Below are positions 60,620-64,000 of a DNA stretch of 64,000 bases, piece after piece; positions within the stretch are counted from its first letter, which is position 1, and each line of letters starts with the position of its first letter. Made by a program: the position numbers and the translations under genes. This stretch comes from JACDCY01 sp964350145 (GTDB lineage Bacteria; Gemmatimonadota; Gemmatimonadetes; Gemmatimonadales; Gemmatimonadaceae). The stretch is taken from positions 3,315 through 67,314 of the forward strand of contig CAYGJL010000014.1 of the NCBI GenBank assembly GCA_964350145.1. The letters are read 5' to 3'. The notes under the pieces were generated by a model that saw only the letters and a program-made list of their open reading frames with translations, searched no databases and had not been told where the DNA came from.

Positions 60620-63496
60620 ATGAAAATGTCCCGGCCCGCCGACTTTATGCGCCGTTCGGCATCCGTGCCGCGCACTATCTTCGTTGCCACTTCGCTCCTC
60701 GCCTTACTCGCGCTTGCAGCGAGCTTCGCGTCGCCGCTGGCCGCGCAGGAAACGAGCGCACGCGGCGCATCTCTCTCAGGCCGGGTAACGGAGGCCTCCA
60801 CCGCGCAGGCGATGTGGGGCGTCGCAGTCACGATTGAGGGCACCGGCCTCGGTGCAGTTACCGACAGCGCCGGCCGGTATCGTATCGTGAATGTGCCCCC
60901 GGGTCCGCAGGTGCTGCGCGCGCAGCGCCTGGGCTACTCGCCCACGAGAATCAATGTCGTAGTGCCAGCGACCGGCTCGATGTCGCAAGACATCGAGATG
61001 GCGCGTCATGCCCTCGAATTGAAAGGCGTTCAGGTGAACGCCGATCCCATGAGCCGCGCGCGCGGCGAGCTCGGCACCGCCAGCGTCATCGAGCACGAGG
61101 CAATCAAGAACCAGGTGGCGGCGAGTCTCGCCGGAATTCTCGAGCTCGTTCCGGGCGTTCCGCTGCAGGTGCCGGGGCTCGACGGCGTGCAGCAGATCTC
61201 GCTTCGGTCAGTCCCGATCTCTGGCGGCGCCAGCTCGGCAGACCGCTCAGCGCAGAACCTGGCTTCGTTCGGCACGCTGATCGTTATCGACGGCGTGCCG
61301 CTGTCCAACAACGCGAACCTCCAGAGCCTCGGGAGGCGCGGCGAGCTCGGGTTCAGCAGCGCTGCCGGAGGGGGCATAGATCTCCGCCGGATTCCCGCGG
61401 CTACTATCGAACGGGTCGAGGTGATTCGCGGCGTGCCGTCCGCGCGCTGGGGCGATCTCACGCACGGGGCGATCATCGTTGACACCCGGGCCGGCGCGGT
61501 CGAGCCGGCTGCCGCCGTCCGTGTGGATGCGTCTACCACGGAGACCAGCCTAGTCGGTGGGACACAGCTCGGGCGCCGCCAGACCGCGACTTTGACTTCG
61601 AACGTAGCGCGCACACGCGCGCCGGGCGGAACGAGTAATGCGCAATCCACGCGCATCGCAGGCCAGCTTGCCCACCGCGCCGCCTTCGGCGGCGATGCAC
61701 AACTCGCTGGGCCGGGATCGTTGACCGATGCGCGGCTCGTCCTCGATACGCGCTTCGACTTCTACCGCCTCACCGACGACCGCCCGGAAGTCGCGACGGT
61801 CGAGGGCAGGGAATCGCACAACAGCGACGTGGGCACGAGGATACTGGAGCGGCTGCGCCTGAAGCTTTGGGGCTCGTCCCGGCTGGAGTGGACGGCGGCG
61901 TACGAGCGCGGCCGGCAGCGAGCGGACTCCCGCGGAAATATCCTCCGCGGCGCCACACCCATCACTAATCGAACCGAGCCCGGCCGGCAGGTCGGCCGCT
62001 ACGTGGGAGGCATCTACAACGCGGCAGTCGAGGTGGGGGGCGATCCGAGCTTCTTCTATTCACGCGGCGAGATATCGATTCCCGGACAGCTCGCGGGCTT
62101 CATGCACGACCTGCGGCTCGGGACTGAGGTCCGGCGCGAAGCCAACCAGGGAAGCGGCGTCCAGTTCGACATCGAATTTCCGCCGCAGCAGCGCTTCAAC
62201 GGCGTGCGCGGCTTCGACAGGCCGCGCAGCTTCAGCAGCGTCCCTCCGTTCGCCACCACCGGCCTGTATCTCGACGACCGCCTGTCCCGCTCCCTCGGAA
62301 GCATGCTGTTCAACGTGCAGGTCGGCGCGAGGCTGGACGTCCTGCACGAGGGCGGCTCTTCCTTCTCCGGCGCCCGTGACGTCGTGCTCCAGCCCCGCTT
62401 CAACGTCGAGCTCGCTCCGAGCCCCGCGCTTCGCATACGTGCCGGCGCCGGCCGCCTCGCGAAGAGCCCGTCGCTCGGCGACCTGTATCCGTCGCTGGAT
62501 TACTACGACGTGATCAACGTGAATCACTTCGCCAACGAGCCGGCGGAGCGGTTGGCTGTCCTCACCACGTTCATCTTCGATCCGACCAATCCCGATCTTG
62601 GCTACTCGGTAGCAGACAGGGCCGAGGCGGGGCTGGAGCTGCGACTCGGCGGCTCGAACCTGAGCTTCACTGCGTTCGCCGACAAGACTAAAGGAGGCGT
62701 GGGAATCAATCCGGAGCCCACCTTCGTGATGCGGGAGCACTTCGACCTGACGAATACGGACCCGGGCTCCGGGCGTCCGCCGGACGTCGTGGAGCCGGCG
62801 TCATCCAGCGATTCCGTCCCGGTGTTGATCGATCGTCCGTCCAACAACCTGCGCCAGCGCGGCAGCGGCTTCGAGATCACGGCGGATTTTCCGGAGATCC
62901 CGGCGCTGCGCACGCGCATCGCCCTGCAGGGAGCGCTGGTGAAGAGCCGACTGGAGAAGGACGGCATCGAGTTCGCGGCCGACTTCCCGAATTTCCAGAT
63001 CAGCCAGAGCGCTCCGCGCTCCCCGTATTACGAGAGCGTCGTGCGGACCGGCGAGCGATTCCTGCTCAACACGCGACTCGTGCACCATCAGCCGCAGCTC
63101 GGCCTGGTCATCACGGGAACCGTTCAGCACACGCTGCGCGAGATTCGCCACAACGTCGGCGGCACGGACACCCTCGCCTTCGTGGGTTACATCACGCGCG
63201 GCGGCGCGCTGGTTCCGGTGCCCGTGGAGGACCGGACCAATCCGGAATACTCCGACATCAGACTGCCGCGCAGCGGCGTGCTGAGCTCGCCGCAGAAGGG
63301 CGCGGTGGATTGGCTGTTCAATCTGCAGGTGAGCAAGACGCTGCCACGCGACGGACGGCTGTCGTTCTATGCGTTCAACGCGTTCGACCGCACCGGCCAC
63401 TTCGGGAGCGCGACCGTGGCGTCGCGTGTTTTTGTATCCACGAGGTTCGGGGTCGAAGTGACAATCCCCGTGGAAGGACTGATTCCATGGCGCTGA
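60620..63496 (+). CDS. TonB-dependent outer-membrane receptor with carboxypeptidase-regulatory-like domain
   Basis: 958 residues from the ATG at 60620; alternatives are 60557 (GGAAG upstream) and 60647 (clean signal start MRRSASVPRTIFVA). A signal peptide (LLALLALAASFASPLAAQ) is followed by a CarboxypepD_reg-like domain (GVAVTIEGTGLGAVTDSAG), the plug (FGTLIVIDGVPLSNNANL, RVEVIRGVPSARWG) and a beta-barrel to the end (VSTRFGVEVTIPVEGLIPW). It imports a ligand with energy from TonB. Context suggests the ligand is bound by the DUF4876 proteins and may be the peptide or a metal complex. It overlaps the next gene by 10 bases. Confidence 0.9.
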   Translation: MKMSRPADFMRRSASVPRTIFVATSLLALLALAASFASPLAAQETSARGASLSGRVTEASTAQAMWGVAVTIEGTGLGAVTDSAGRYRIVNVPPGPQVLRAQRLGYSPTRINVVVPATGSMSQDIEMARHALELKGVQVNADPMSRARGELGTASVIEHEAIKNQVAASLAGILELVPGVPLQVPGLDGVQQISLRSVPISGGASSADRSAQNLASFGTLIVIDGVPLSNNANLQSLGRRGELGFSSAAGGGIDLRRIPAATIERVEVIRGVPSARWGDLTHGAIIVDTRAGAVEPAAAVRVDASTTETSLVGGTQLGRRQTATLTSNVARTRAPGGTSNAQSTRIAGQLAHRAAFGGDAQLAGPGSLTDARLVLDTRFDFYRLTDDRPEVATVEGRESHNSDVGTRILERLRLKLWGSSRLEWTAAYERGRQRADSRGNILRGATPITNRTEPGRQVGRYVGGIYNAAVEVGGDPSFFYSRGEISIPGQLAGFMHDLRLGTEVRREANQGSGVQFDIEFPPQQRFNGVRGFDRPRSFSSVPPFATTGLYLDDRLSRSLGSMLFNVQVGARLDVLHEGGSSFSGARDVVLQPRFNVELAPSPALRIRAGAGRLAKSPSLGDLYPSLDYYDVINVNHFANEPAERLAVLTTFIFDPTNPDLGYSVADRAEAGLELRLGGSNLSFTAFADKTKGGVGINPEPTFVMREHFDLTNTDPGSGRPPDVVEPASSSDSVPVLIDRPSNNLRQRGSGFEITADFPEIPALRTRIALQGALVKSRLEKDGIEFAADFPNFQISQSAPRSPYYESVVRTGERFLLNTRLVHHQPQLGLVITGTVQHTLREIRHNVGGTDTLAFVGYITRGGALVPVPVEDRTNPEYSDIRLPRSGVLSSPQKGAVDWLFNLQVSKTLPRDGRLSFYAFNAFDRTGHFGSATVASRVFVSTRFGVEVTIPVEGLIPWR

Positions 63497-64000
63497 CAGT
63501 GAGATCTCTCCCCGCTCTCGCTGCGGCCTCGGTGTTGTTGCTGGGCGGATCCGGACAAGCCGCCGCGCAATCGCTCGGGATCGTACCTGGGCGGGATCTG
63601 CCGGAGTGGGTGACGCGCTGGAGCCCGCTCAACGATGTGGGCTCGCTGCCGCGGCAATTACCCAGCGCCGCGCCCGCCATGCTGCGGCTTCTGTATCCCA
63701 CCGAGAAAGTCGGCCTGTTCTGGACCGGCGGAAATCCCGGCGCTCTTGCGTTTGATGTCGACGATTCGCGGAACGAGATGTCTCTTGCTCGGGCCGGAGT
63801 GAACGGAGAGTATCGCCGGCCGCTCGACCCGGCGGCGTCGAGGGTTACGCGTTTCAGCGGCATGGGTTGGCAGCCGCTCGGCTCGCGAGGCGCCGTCGCA
63901 GGTGGCGCGCTCTTCGATCGCACGATCCGCGATCCGAGCACGATGAGCGACGTGAACGAGCCGTATGCGTCGAGTCCGCTCGTCGTGACCGATACCAGCC
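63487..64000 (+). CDS. DUF6850-like outer-membrane protein (3' end outside window)
   Basis: The frame begins with ATG at 63487, inside the end of the receptor gene, and is still open at the window edge after 171 codons. A signal peptide is clear (LAAASVLLLGGSGQAAAQ). What follows (WVTRWSPLNDVGSLP, TEKVGLFWTGGNPGAL) has the style of DUF6850-type outer-membrane barrels which, from memory, follow DUF4876 and TonB-receptor genes in Bacteroidota. The assignment rests mainly on that gene order. Confidence 0.62.
   Translation, partial: MALTVRSLPALAAASVLLLGGSGQAAAQSLGIVPGRDLPEWVTRWSPLNDVGSLPRQLPSAAPAMLRLLYPTEKVGLFWTGGNPGALAFDVDDSRNEMSLARAGVNGEYRRPLDPAASRVTRFSGMGWQPLGSRGAVAGGALFDRTIRDPSTMSDVNEPYASSPLVVTDTS

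Noticed and set aside
1..64000. CRISPR array
   Set aside because: No regularly spaced repeats of 25-40 bp with unique spacers; repeats present are inverted pairs or a short 8-bp array.

Overview
The window looks like a chromosomal segment of a GC-rich, Gram-negative soil or water bacterium, most probably a Gemmatimonadota. The evidence is the GC-rich 32-64 kb part with Lnt, RimO, YajQ, LepB and an RpoD-like sigma factor, plus families I associate with that phylum: a DUF4953/5117-type metalloprotease, DUF305 next to an LVIVD protein, and DUF4876 lipoproteins beside a TonB-dependent receptor. The phylum call rests on gene content read by eye.

Positions 1 to about 31.67 kb form the right part of a genomic island that interrupts comM. 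Only the last third of the ComM protein is present (31673-32173), and it starts exactly where the island stops; the left end and the comM 5' part lie outside the window. From left to right the island holds: (a) a minus-strand operon (8561 to <1) of a four-helix membrane protein, two VWA lipoproteins, a tiny basic protein, a VirD4/TraD-like ATPase, a two-helix membrane protein and a larger TraG-like ATPase with a C-terminal PD-(D/E)xK-like domain; (b) a plus-strand cassette (8865-11871) of a cupin-XRE-cupin regulator, a B12-binding radical SAM enzyme and a 55-residue peptide, which resembles a RiPP locus, followed by an AraC-type regulator on the other strand; (c) a defence block: RHH protein + GmrSD-type DUF262/DUF1524 nuclease, a PIN-like protein, an OLD-type nuclease, a mobility core (large serine recombinase, replication-type ATPase, XRE protein, RuvC-like protein), a DUF262 + HEPN pair, an HNH (McrA-like) nuclease, and a restriction helicase with its DNA methyltransferase; (d) small regulators at the comM junction.

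From 32.2 kb to about 54.8 kb the chromosome is mostly housekeeping: a small exported protein and an NtrC-type regulator, an aldehyde dehydrogenase, signal peptidase I, the sigma factor, a yajQ-rimO-spoIID-Gfo/Idh-lnt run with overlapping genes, exported proteins and lipoproteins, a DUF72 protein, a DUF305/LVIVD pair, a prolyl oligopeptidase and a large zinc protease. Three unrelated imperfect inverted-repeat elements (MITE- or REP-like) sit in the gaps between these genes.

The last 9 kb (54.8-64 kb) is the most striking part. Two secreted 8-Cys peptides whose spacing fits the CS-alpha-beta (defensin) signature lie within a tandem duplication that also produced three DUF4876 lipoproteins. A thioredoxin-like protein, a TonB-dependent receptor and a DUF6850-like outer-membrane protein (cut by the window edge) complete the locus. 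I infer a surface system in which a disulfide-rich peptide is made, folded by the redoxin and handled by the lipoproteins and receptor. Its function is unknown.
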